A stretch of DNA of 56,447 bases from Caldilineaceae bacterium bin34 (GTDB lineage Bacteria; Chloroflexota; Anaerolineae; Caldilineales; Caldilineaceae). The stretch covers positions 1 through 56,447 of the forward strand of contig MPMO01000028.1 in assembly GCA_002238555.1 (NCBI GenBank), given 5' to 3'. This document shows, one piece after another, positions 48,844 to 56,447 of this stretch; positions within the stretch are counted from its first letter, which is position 1, and every line of letters starts with the position of its first letter. The translations under genes and the position numbers were made by a program. A model generated the notes under the pieces. It was given only the letters and a program-made list of their open reading frames with translations, searched no databases and was not told the origin of the DNA.

Positions 48844-50343
48844 TTATATCGGTGAGTTGACAACCGATACGCAATCCGGCCCTGGTGGACCGGACCGCAC
48901 AGGCGTGGGTGGACCTCGCCTGTCGTGTTCGCGGGTCGTCGAGGTCCCCAACGGGATCGCCTCTCGCCGCGCAGAAGCCCCTGCCCCGCGGGCCTGTCCG
49001 GTCATGGGAAGTCCCCTGGCCAGAATGTTAATGGCTGCGTTGTGGTCTGCGTTCGCAGTGTGCCCACAATCCATGCACTGGAATTTTGCCTGTGCCTTGC
49101 GATTCTCCTTGCTGATGTGTCCGCAGACCGCGCAGGTCTGCGAGGTGTAGGCCGGGTCCACCTTCACTACTTGGCCAGCCTTGTAGTCCAGGTTGCGCTC
49201 CAACTGCCCCCAGCCGGAGGCCAATATCTCCCGGTTGAGTCCGGCCTTTTGCTTCACGTTTGTGCCAGGGTTTTCCTCCGTGCCCTTGGCGCTTTTGGTC
49301 ATGCCCTGCGTGTTCAGGTTCTCAATCACCACTGTGTGCGCCGTGTCGGCCAGTTGGCGGCTGTGCTGGTGGGCGGCGTTCTCGCGCCGTCGCTTCTTCT
49401 TGCGCTGCAACTTGCGTAGTTGACCACAGATGCGCCGGCCGCGGTTGGACATGGGTTGGCCGCTCTGTCGGGAACGCTCCCGCGCCTTGGCTGCCTTGCG
49501 CTGCTTGCGCTTGATGTTGGCGTCCAGGTTGGCTGTGTCAGGCTGTTCATAGACCTCGCCCTCACTGTCCGTAGCCTGTCGGACATTTCGGTCCACGCCC
49601 AACTCGCCGTCCCCGGCGGCCGGTTTCAAACGCGCTGTCGGAACCGCGTAGGCAACGGTTGCATACCACTTCGGATGCCGATCCGTCCCTCCCTTCAACA
49701 GTCGCACGGTCTTGGGAGCGCATCCCCGGTACGGAAAATTGCGGCCGCGATCCAGCCGGACCCATCCCATCCGGGGCAGGCGCAACCGATCTCCGTCCAT
49801 CCGCACATTGTCCGGAATGGTAAAGCCGTCGGGCTTGCGTCCCTGTCGGCCCTTCCGTCGCGGGAAATACTTGGGCTTGCCGTCGGACTTCCGCCGGGGC
49901 AGGAAATTGCCCTCCGCCTTGGCCTCGGCGTGCGCCTTGTGGAAACGCCGGTAGGCGGAATCCAGGTACTTCAGCACATGACGGACGGGGGCACTGGGCA
50001 GATCGCGCAGCCAAGACAGATCCTGATCCGCGTATACGGCGCCTTCGGGCGATGCCAGAAAAGCCTGGAACTCGCGGTCGTACTTCCCGCTGCGGATCAT
50101 CGTGAACCGCTTGTACATGGTCTGCCAGGTGCGGCCGGGATCCACCAGCAGCGGCCGCTGCGCCTCCGGGAAGTCGGTCCACCGGCCGTAGCCCCGGGCC
50201 TTGCGGGCCATGCGGTAGCTCCAGTCGTTATAGGCCAGGAACAAATTCCAGACAAAACGGTTGGCACCCGCCGTTTGGGCACACATCTCCGCCTGCCCGC
50301 GATGGTCAAAACGCACCCGGTAGCGCTCGCTGCGGATCGCCAT
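48844..50343 (-). CDS. tnpB: TnpB RNA-guided nuclease (IS1341-like, no TnpA)
   Basis: 499 residues from the ATG at 50343. An N-terminal HTH-type domain (RYRVRFDHRGQAEMCAQTAG) and a wedge-like region precede the RuvC core. D251 (ELGVDRNV), E341 (VVIENLN) and D433 (ANADHNAAINIL) are present, as are all four zinc cysteines (C404, C407, C423, C426), so it looks active. After NIL the frame continues ~60 residues through low-complexity sequence, where the guide-RNA scaffold normally lies, and stops inside the left TIR. The frame is open upstream to 50496, but the family similarity starts at 50343. Confidence 0.92.
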   Translation of the reverse strand: MAIRSERYRVRFDHRGQAEMCAQTAGANRFVWNLFLAYNDWSYRMARKARGYGRWTDFPEAQRPLLVDPGRTWQTMYKRFTMIRSGKYDREFQAFLASPEGAVYADQDLSWLRDLPSAPVRHVLKYLDSAYRRFHKAHAEAKAEGNFLPRRKSDGKPKYFPRRKGRQGRKPDGFTIPDNVRMDGDRLRLPRMGWVRLDRGRNFPYRGCAPKTVRLLKGGTDRHPKWYATVAYAVPTARLKPAAGDGELGVDRNVRQATDSEGEVYEQPDTANLDANIKRKQRKAAKARERSRQSGQPMSNRGRRICGQLRKLQRKKKRRRENAAHQHSRQLADTAHTVVIENLNTQGMTKSAKGTEENPGTNVKQKAGLNREILASGWGQLERNLDYKAGQVVKVDPAYTSQTCAVCGHISKENRKAQAKFQCMDCGHTANADHNAAINILARGLPMTGQARGAGASARREAIPLGTSTTREHDRRGPPTPVRSGPPGPDCVSVVNSPI

Positions 50344-50543
50344 GGGTTTTGTTGTAGGATCGGGTTCAGCAGTTTGGGTTGGCACTTTCAACCTGCCTGT
50401 CAGGGAGTCGTGAAGTGTTCCACCACTCACGGCTTCCGCTATCCTACCACCCCAAAGGCAATCCTTCGGGATGGCCGCGTGGCGTCCGAGTACCAACGGG
50501 ATTGTGAAACAGTGCCCCTGCCTGCCGTACGGTCTCGAGCCCC

Positions 50544-50569
50544 TGTTGTCAACTCATCTATATAAGCCC
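50544..50569 (-). repeat. Right terminal inverted repeat of the TnpB element
   Basis: It pairs with 48839-48864 (24/26). On the minus strand it contains a perfect -35 hexamer TTGACA pointing into the element, and a GTTG-T-CAAC dyad. The last codons and TAG stop of the adjacent dehydrogenase lie in it. Confidence 0.85.
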
Positions 50570-51574
50570 CCAATCAAACAGGGCCGCCACCATCGTGTCC
50601 GGTTGGTCGATCAAGTCCGCGAACACCTCGGGGGCGCGCTCCGGTGGGGCCACATGGGATATGAGCGGTTCGAGACGCAGTCGCTGCGCGGCCATAAGCC
50701 GGAAGACGACCTCGATGTTGCGTTCGATCGAATGCTTGTGAAACGGGTCCCGGTGCAGGGGATAGCGCCATTCATGGGCGCCCAGCAGATTCACGGAGCC
50801 TCCCCGCCACAGATGCACCCGATTGAGCAGAGGCGTGACATCCGTGTCCAGACTGCGGCGGGGCGAACCCAAAAGGACCACGTTGCCCTCTCCCTGCGAC
50901 CCTGTGAGCTGTGAGGCCAGGAGTGCTCCCTCGGGGGTGCCCGACGCCTCAATGACCACATCCGGTTCCCGACCGGCCGTCGTCTCCAGAATGCGTGCCT
51001 TGACGTCGGGGAGGCTGGCATCGACGGAATCGGGCAGATCACAGGCCTCGGCCAACCGGAGGCGCGACGGCTTCATGTCCACCCCCACGGCGTGGGCACC
51101 GGCGATCCGACACAGCTGGGCGGTCAGGATGCCGACCAGACCCAGGCCCACGACCACTACCTGATCCCCCAGTTCCACCTGGCCCACGCGCAGCGCCGTC
51201 ATGCCCACGGAGGCCATGCCCGCGAAGGGAACGTGCTGCAGCGGCACTTCCCGGGGAGCCTTGACGAACAGCCGTCGGGCACGGGCATGACTCCAGTGGG
51301 GCGTGTAGCTGAAGCCGACGTCGCCGACCCGGACGTTCCGGACATCGGAGCCGCAGGCCACCACCGTCCCGCACGCGCGGTTCCCGGTGTCGAAGGGGTA
51401 GGCCACTTTCTGCAGACCGGTCAGCTTGGCGGTTTCGGTGCCGGTGCTCACAAGACTGAACCGTGTTTGCAGCAGCACTTCGTCAGGCGCCAGGACAAAC
51501 TCCATGGGTTCCGCGACCACCTGCACCCGACCCGGGCCGGCAAACTGGATTTTGGTGACTTCGGTGGGTGTCAT
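50558..51574 (-). CDS. Zinc-type alcohol dehydrogenase family protein, C-terminus replaced by insertion
   Basis: 338 residues. A GroES-like N-terminal part (LAPDEVLLQTRFSLVSTGTE, then GNRACGTVVACG) is followed by a Rossmann domain with VVVGLGLVGILTAQL. The structural zinc cysteines are absent, as in several sugar-dehydrogenase-like relatives. The gene now ends ALFDWGLI with its TAG in the right TIR of the TnpB element. The original end, TATDPRPG, is stranded at 48803-48830. Only a few terminal residues changed, so it may still work. It lies 33 bp after the sulfatase gene. I chose the ATG at 51574 over a TTG at 51598. Confidence 0.85.
   Translation of the reverse strand: MTPTEVTKIQFAGPGRVQVVAEPMEFVLAPDEVLLQTRFSLVSTGTETAKLTGLQKVAYPFDTGNRACGTVVACGSDVRNVRVGDVGFSYTPHWSHARARRLFVKAPREVPLQHVPFAGMASVGMTALRVGQVELGDQVVVVGLGLVGILTAQLCRIAGAHAVGVDMKPSRLRLAEACDLPDSVDASLPDVKARILETTAGREPDVVIEASGTPEGALLASQLTGSQGEGNVVLLGSPRRSLDTDVTPLLNRVHLWRGGSVNLLGAHEWRYPLHRDPFHKHSIERNIEVVFRLMAAQRLRLEPLISHVAPPERAPEVFADLIDQPDTMVAALFDWGLI
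50570..50577. repeat. Target site duplication, right copy (CAATCAAA)
   Basis: An exact match of 48831-48838, inside the dehydrogenase coding sequence (codons for L-F-D-W). Confidence 0.85.
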
Positions 51575-51607
51575 GGCTGTTGGTTGTGCTGGGGGCAACA
51601 GGTCGGG

Positions 51608-53080
51608 TCAAGGCTCCAGGCCGTGAATCCTGCTGAACCGGCCGCGCAGAAAGGCGTAGGCATCCTCCTGTCCGGACACCTGCAGGCCCATGCGTTGAAA
51701 CAACGGCAGATAGCCCGCCGCGAGGTTTTCCTGATCGGACATGAGGAATTGGAAAAGACGCTCCCGCATGTCGAGGCGCAGATCGGAGGTGCCGGCATCC
51801 TCGGCCAGATTGTGTAGCTCGTAGGGATCGCGGGACAGATGAAACAGGGATTCCGTGCCGTTGGTGAGGAACCACTTGTGGTCTCCGGCCCGCACCATGA
51901 AGTTGAAGCCCTGGCGGTTCCCAATCTCGGAGAACACGGCCTTGCGCACCGGCCCACCGGCCGATGCGGCCAGGGGAAGCAGGGACTCCCGGCTTGGGGT
52001 TGAGTGGTCGTCCCTGCCCGCGGCGTGGAGCACGGTGGCGTACAGGTCCAGCCAACTGACCGGAGTGGTGCATGTCTGCCGCGGTCGGATCCGCTCCGGC
52101 CAGTGCATCAACAGGGGAATGCGCGCGGATTCCTCATGGAAGTCGCCCTTGCCGTGTCGGCCGTGACTGCCCAGATACTCGCCGTGATCGGCGGCGAACA
52201 GAACCAGTGTGTTGGCCAGGTTGCCCCGTCGGTCCAGTGCCTGCAGCAGCGCGCCGACGCGATCGTCCAGGTGTGTGAGCTTCCCGAAATAGTTGGCCTG
52301 CATCCGCCGGATGTGGGCGTGATCATGGCCTTGGCCGGTTGTGGCCGGCACGTTGGGGGCCAAGGTCATGGCCTCGGGGTCGTACATGTCGCTGTACGGC
52401 CGCGGGGCGTCAAAGGGCGTGTGGGGACCCGGAAAGCTGACACACAGAAACATGGGCCGCTCCCGGGTGCAGGCCTCGATGTACCGCTCCGCCTGCCGAG
52501 CCACATAGCCGTCGATGTGCTCGTCGGGGGCCAGGGGGGAAGGCCGCACGACATGATGGTCGCCTCCGACGAACCGCTCGGCAATGTCGTCGATGTAGGG
52601 TTGGAGCTTCCCCTTCTCTTCCAGGAACCGGGTGTACTCGTTGCGGAGATAGGGACCCATGTACGGGGTGGGCAACTCCTGGGCCCAGTCCAGGCCCAGC
52701 GCGTCGTAGTAGTCCCCGTGGTCCCGATGATCTTCGCCCGCTTCCGGATTGAAGAGGTGGTACTTGCCGATCTTGGCCGTGGTGTAGCCCTGCTCCCTCA
52801 ATGCGTGGAACAGCGTCACCCGGTCGGCCGGGAACTTGAGACCCGTGAAGTTGTTCCAGAAGCCGTGCCGGTGGGGAAACTGGCCGCTCACCAGGGAACA
52901 CCGGGCGGGCATGCACACCGGAGAGGAGGCATAGGCGTTGTCAAAGCGCACCCCTTCACGCGCCAATCGGTCCAGATGGGGGGTGCGCACCGCGGCATCG
53001 CCGTAGCAGCCCATCATGCGCGGGTTCCACTGATCCGTGAGGATCAGGACTACATCGGGAAGCGGGGAGGGACCGGGCAT
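51608..53080 (-). CDS. Sulfatase (formylglycine type), second copy
   Basis: 490 residues. The metal site is VVLILTDQWNPRMMG, the signature C56-M-P-A-R60 provides the formylglycine Cys, and KIGKYHLFN, FPGPHTPFDAP and FAADHGEYLGSHGRHGKGD are also conserved. No signal peptide is visible, so it is probably cytoplasmic. It is in a leftward run with ABC module 3 upstream and the dehydrogenase downstream, suggesting uptake then desulfation of one sugar. Confidence 0.92.
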   Translation of the reverse strand: MPGPSPLPDVVLILTDQWNPRMMGCYGDAAVRTPHLDRLAREGVRFDNAYASSPVCMPARCSLVSGQFPHRHGFWNNFTGLKFPADRVTLFHALREQGYTTAKIGKYHLFNPEAGEDHRDHGDYYDALGLDWAQELPTPYMGPYLRNEYTRFLEEKGKLQPYIDDIAERFVGGDHHVVRPSPLAPDEHIDGYVARQAERYIEACTRERPMFLCVSFPGPHTPFDAPRPYSDMYDPEAMTLAPNVPATTGQGHDHAHIRRMQANYFGKLTHLDDRVGALLQALDRRGNLANTLVLFAADHGEYLGSHGRHGKGDFHEESARIPLLMHWPERIRPRQTCTTPVSWLDLYATVLHAAGRDDHSTPSRESLLPLAASAGGPVRKAVFSEIGNRQGFNFMVRAGDHKWFLTNGTESLFHLSRDPYELHNLAEDAGTSDLRLDMRERLFQFLMSDQENLAAGYLPLFQRMGLQVSGQEDAYAFLRGRFSRIHGLEP

Positions 53081-53129
53081 GGATGGGAGGTTCCGCTGGT
53101 GATCGGGACTCGGGCTGGAATGAACACCC

Positions 53130-53996
53130 TCATCCCTTGGATCCCGTCAGGACCAGGCCCTGCACCAGTTGCCGCTGCGCCACGACATAGAGCAGGATCG
53201 GAGGCAGCGACGATACGATGGAGGCGGCCATCAGCAGATGGGTGGTGGGGTCCCCCGAGATGTCGGAACTGGCGGTCACGGCCAGGAAGCGGAGGCCGAT
53301 GGAGACCGTGAGCTTGTCCGTGGACTGCAGGTAGATGAGCGGCTGCAGGAAATCCTCCCAGTCCGCCAGGAAGCCGAGGATCGTCAGCGCGATCAACGCG
53401 GAGCGGGACAGGGGCAGCAGAATCTGAAAGAAGATGCGCCAGTATCCCGCGCCATCAATGCGCGCCGCGTCGTCCATCTCCTTGGGCAGGTTGCGAAAGA
53501 ACTGCCGCAGCAGAAATATGGCGAAGGCACTGCCTCCAAAATAGTTGGGCACAATCAGGGGCAGAAAGGTGTCCACCCATTTCAGCTTGTAGAACAGCAC
53601 AAAGCGAGGAATGAGGCTGACGTGGATGGGCAGCATCAGGGTCGACAGCATCAGCAGAAACAGCACGTCCCGCCCGGGAAACCGGAACTTGGCGAAGCCG
53701 TAGGCCACCATCGAGGCTGTGAACAGCTGGCCGGCCAGCGACAGCACGGCGATGAAGAGGGTATTCCACATGAAGCGGCCCAGGGGCACGATGGTCCAGA
53801 TCTCGGCATAGTTGCGCCACAACACCGGATCCGGGATCCACTCCGGTGGAAACAGCTCGAGTTGGTACGGATTTTTGAGGGAGCCGGACAGGGCCCAGAC
53901 AAACGGTATGACAAAGAGAATCGATGCCCCGATGTAGACACCGTAGATGACGAGGGTACGCAGCGTGGCGCGCACGGCGGGGAGGGACGCGGACAT
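53130..53996 (-). CDS. Carbohydrate ABC transporter permease (MalG type)
   Basis: 288 residues from the ATG at 53996. A TTG at 54017 that overlaps the upstream stop is an alternative start with a close GGAGG. The EAA-loop is EMDDAARIDGAGYWRIFFQI and the C-terminus QRQLVQGLVLTGSKG. It is the second permease of module 3. Confidence 0.9.
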   Translation of the reverse strand: MSASLPAVRATLRTLVIYGVYIGASILFVIPFVWALSGSLKNPYQLELFPPEWIPDPVLWRNYAEIWTIVPLGRFMWNTLFIAVLSLAGQLFTASMVAYGFAKFRFPGRDVLFLLMLSTLMLPIHVSLIPRFVLFYKLKWVDTFLPLIVPNYFGGSAFAIFLLRQFFRNLPKEMDDAARIDGAGYWRIFFQILLPLSRSALIALTILGFLADWEDFLQPLIYLQSTDKLTVSIGLRFLAVTASSDISGDPTTHLLMAASIVSSLPPILLYVVAQRQLVQGLVLTGSKG

Positions 53997-54013
53997 GCCT
54001 GCGCGAGCGGGGC

Positions 54014-54976
54014 TCAATCCCCTCCGTAGTGCACCCAGCGGTTGGACCCCTGGATCTGCAGATAGGTGAACACAAGCAGAAACGCCACCAGCACCCAGGC
54101 CAGGGCCGACGCGTATCCCATCTGGAAGCTCTGAAACGCGCGTTCATAGAGATGCAGCACCAGGAAGTAGGTGGCATAGGCGGGTCCGCCGTTGGTGCTG
54201 ACGAACGCGGCCGTGAAGGCCTGGAACGTGCCGATGATGGTCAGGACCAACACGAAGAATATGGCGGGGGTCAACAGGGGGATGGTGATGTGCAGCTGCT
54301 CGCGGAGCCAGGTGGCGCCATCCACCCGGGCCGCGTCGAGCAGCGATTCCGGGATGTCCTGCAGGGCCGACAGGAAGATGATGGCGCTGGTCCCCCCAAT
54401 GGAGCCCCAGACGCCCAGCATCACGAGCGATGGCACGGCCCAATCCGGATCGCCCAGCCAGGACGGTCCCTCGATCCCAACCTGGTCCAGCATGTAGTTC
54501 AACAGGCCGTAGTGGGGGTTGAGGACCCAGGTCCATACCAGGATGGCGGCCACGCCCGGGGTGATCGAGGGAATGAAGAACAGGGTGCGGTAGACCACCC
54601 GGCCCCGAATTGACTGATTGAGGATGATGGCACAGGTCAGGGCCCCCACGATGGTCGGCGGCACCCGCAGCACCACGTAGTAGACGGTGACCTGGATGGA
54701 TTTCCAGAACCGGGGATCGGTCGTGACCATGTATTGGTAGTTGTCCAGACCGATCCACCGCGCCGGACGCAGCACGTTGTAGTCGGTGAAGGAGAAGTAG
54801 ACCGAGGCCAGCATGGGGCCGAACTGGAACACCAGGAAGCCCAGAATCCAAGGGGCGATGAAGAACAGCCCCCACCGGGCTTCGTACCAACCCAGCACCC
54901 CCAGCCGGAAAGGGCGGGAGATGCGGGTGGTCAAGGATTCCCGTGTCGGTGCGCCGTGCATGGTGCGATGGGACAT
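54014..54976 (-). CDS. Carbohydrate ABC transporter permease (MalF/UgpA type)
   Basis: 320 residues from the ATG at 54976 (MSHRTMHGAPTRES). The first membrane segment is WGLFFIAPWILGFLVFQFGPM and the EAA-loop SLLDAARVDGATWLREQLHI. The frame is open to 55066, but the extra part is Gly/Pro-rich and unlike the family. It is the first permease of module 3, 134 bp after the binding protein gene. Confidence 0.9.
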   Translation of the reverse strand: MSHRTMHGAPTRESLTTRISRPFRLGVLGWYEARWGLFFIAPWILGFLVFQFGPMLASVYFSFTDYNVLRPARWIGLDNYQYMVTTDPRFWKSIQVTVYYVVLRVPPTIVGALTCAIILNQSIRGRVVYRTLFFIPSITPGVAAILVWTWVLNPHYGLLNYMLDQVGIEGPSWLGDPDWAVPSLVMLGVWGSIGGTSAIIFLSALQDIPESLLDAARVDGATWLREQLHITIPLLTPAIFFVLVLTIIGTFQAFTAAFVSTNGGPAYATYFLVLHLYERAFQSFQMGYASALAWVLVAFLLVFTYLQIQGSNRWVHYGGD

Positions 54977-55110
54977 GGTCCCCGATCGTCGGTCGTTGAC
55001 TCGCCGTGGCCAGGCAGGTTGCTGCGCGCGGCCCCAGCCCCCGGGACCCTGCGGTCCCAGGGGCACCCGGGCCGGGAACCCTCTCCTCGACCGGGGGAGC
55101 CCTCCCCCGG

Positions 55111-56399
55111 TCAGGCCGATGGCATGTCGAGGATGTCCTGAATCTCCTTGTCCACGTTGTTGACGACGTCCGTCAGCGGTTCGGTGGCCAGCCAGGCCGC
55201 TTCCATGCCGCGTTGCAGCGTACTGAAGACATCGCTGGTGCGCCCATTGCCCGCCGTGGGGGCCGGGAGCGGCGGTTCATTGATCCACTGCCGCACGTAG
55301 AACTCGTACTGGTGACTGACCATGGCGTCCTCATGGAGCAGGGCTGCTTCCGTGGGCAGGGGAATGAAGCGGGCGTTCTGCACGCGCTTGATGCCCTCTT
55401 CCGTGGCCAAGGTGCCCTTCACCCATTCCCACGCGAGATCGTGATGACTGGAGGCTGCGGAGATGGCGGAGATGTCGCCCACCAGGCCTCCGCGCGGCAC
55501 GTCGCCCATGTTGGGAATCAGGAAGGTGTCGAACTCGAAGTCCTGGACCATCTCGCGCAGGAACGATTCGCGGTAGCCGTTGTCGTTGGCCATCATGATT
55601 TTCTGTTCCGCGAAGGGTGGTTTCCAATCCCGCACGTCCGTGGGCTGCACCGTCGTCTTGTGTTCGTTGATCAGCGCATACAGCAGGTTCCAGAACTCCC
55701 AGGCTTCGTCCGAGTTGATCTGGGACTGCGTGCCGTCCTCGTTGAGCAGGTCGCCGCCCATGGAGCGGACGCCGACCATGTACCCTTCGAAGTTGGCCCG
55801 CACCCAGGATCCAAACACGTCGTTGTCCAGATCCGTAACCGTCTTGGCCACCTCGACATAATCGGACCAGGACCAACCCGGATCGTCCAGCACAATGCCC
55901 TGGTCGTTCAAGGCGGTCTTGTTGTAGAAGAGGTATTGGGAACTGGGATGGGCGCCGAAGGGAATGCCGTATTGGACGCCGTTGAAATTGAAGGTTTCCA
56001 CCGTGCCCGGGATGAAGGTGTCGATGTAGGCCTGGTACCCGTCCCGGTCAATCAAACCGTCCAGTGCCAGAATGATGTCGTTGGCGGCCAGCTGCGTGAA
56101 GGCCGCGACGTTCACGACCCGGAACAGGTCCGCAGGATCTCCGGCCGCGATGCCCGACAGCATCTTCTGGGGAATCTCGTTGCTGGGCGCCAGCGTGAAC
56201 TCCACCGACGCGCCGTCGTTCTGGGGGCTGAAGATCGTGGCCGAATAGTTTTCGAAATACTCCACCAATGCCGTCTGAGCGACCCACAATGCCTGCAGTA
56301 CAACGGGTTCCGTTGTACCCGCCTCCATGTCGGTGCCGGATTCCGGCAGGGTACAGGCTGCCAACAGGGCCCCGCCTGACAATGCAGCGGTAACTGTTC
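55111..56399 (-). CDS. Sugar-binding lipoprotein of ABC module 3, 5' end cut off
   Basis: About 429 residues remain. The visible start reads TVTAALSGGALLAAC, the hydrophobic core and lipobox of a Tat/Sec lipoprotein signal, but the twin-Arg region is missing. One codon further upstream (56400-56402) the frame hits a TGA in the low-complexity last bases of the window. The rest (KMLSGIAAGDPADLFRVVN, WSWSDYVEVAKTV) is a normal family 1 solute-binding protein. A TTG at 56382 could be read as a start, but a truncated gene is more likely. Confidence 0.85.
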
Positions 56400-56447
56400 A
56401 GATACCCCTACCCGCGCGCCCTGAGGCCGGGGCGGGGGGGTGGGGTG
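56400..56447. other. Low-complexity contig end
   Basis: The last ~45 bases are runs of C and G (GGCGGGGGGGTGGGG) that break the signal peptide of the binding-protein gene. They look like a poor-quality contig end rather than genuine upstream sequence. Confidence 0.5.

Larger units (their letters stand above)
48839..50569 (-). mobile_element. TnpB-carrying element with 26-bp TIRs and 8-bp TSD
   Basis: 1731 bp. The left end (48839-48864) and the reverse complement of the right end (50544-50569) match at 24 of 26 positions. Both begin GGGGCTTATAT and end GAGTTGACAAC. An exact 8-bp repeat, CAATCAAA, flanks the element. The only gene is tnpB, with no transposase. TIRs plus a fixed-length duplication imply a DDE transposase acting in trans. 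IS200/IS605 and IS607 elements have neither feature. The GGGG ends and 8-bp duplication recall IS1595-like elements, from memory and untested. The element supplies the stop codons of both tnpB (in the left TIR) and the invaded dehydrogenase gene (in the right TIR). Confidence 0.85.

Noticed and set aside
48844..50569. Ordinary IS200/IS605-type origin for the TnpB element
   Set aside because: There is no tnpA, and the 26-bp inverted ends and 8-bp duplication are not produced by Y1 transposases. The GTTG-N-CAAC dyad inside each end is too small to be the usual subterminal hairpin.

Overview
The window is GC-rich bacterial DNA with dense, mostly conserved genes. The dnaK-dnaJ pair, Tat-type solute-binding lipoproteins, many PhyH dioxygenases, sulfatases and carbohydrate ABC modules suggest a Chloroflexota (Caldilineales/Anaerolineae-like) bacterium, perhaps sponge-associated or marine. 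This assignment is inference from gene style; no rRNA marker is present and no search was run.

Layout. 1-5000: the end of tsaE, then dnaJ and dnaK on the minus strand and a bactofilin-like membrane protein. 5000-7596: two near-identical ~165-bp elements with ATACCAATC-type inverted ends bracket one unusual gene, a phospholipase-D-like domain fused to an SF3-like ATPase. 7615-11374: a membrane protein, fmt, and an IS607-type element (tnpA + tnpB). 11432-28177: housekeeping genes (HtrA, a YugP-like protease, MurJ, an FmdB protein, a frameshifted secA, prs, a degenerate M1-peptidase-like lipoprotein, NurA, an AI-2E transporter, a dehydrogenase, a TIM-barrel isomerase, tsaD). The secA-fmdB gap holds a striking array of helically phased GGGG/CCCC motifs. 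28228-31866: a sulfatase, two PhyH dioxygenases and a DUF1801 protein. 32163-34739: an accessory patch with a NucS-like PD-(D/E)XK protein and a DarG macrodomain antitoxin without DarT. 35224-38761: an MBL hydrolase, a Gfo/Idh/MocA oxidoreductase and uronate isomerase. 38900-39713: an overlapping small gene pair. 40037-56399: a third PhyH protein and three carbohydrate ABC modules (binding protein plus two permeases, no ATPase), with a zinc-type dehydrogenase and a second sulfatase.

The most interesting object is at 48839-50569: a lone TnpB RNA-guided nuclease gene inside an element with 26-bp terminal inverted repeats (24/26 identical) and an exact 8-bp direct repeat (CAATCAAA) on both sides. 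That is the signature of a DDE-transposase-mobilised element, not of the IS200/IS605 or IS607 elements that normally carry tnpB. It inserted into the last codons of the neighbouring dehydrogenase gene, whose original 3' end can be reconstructed.

Metabolically, the right half reads as uptake and breakdown of sulfated, uronic-acid-containing glycans: sugar ABC importers, sulfatases, uronate isomerase and sugar-type oxidoreductases/isomerases. Two sequence-quality cautions apply: secA is broken by a 26-bp imperfect tandem duplication in a GC-rich stretch, and the last ~45 bases look like a poor contig end that cuts off a signal peptide.
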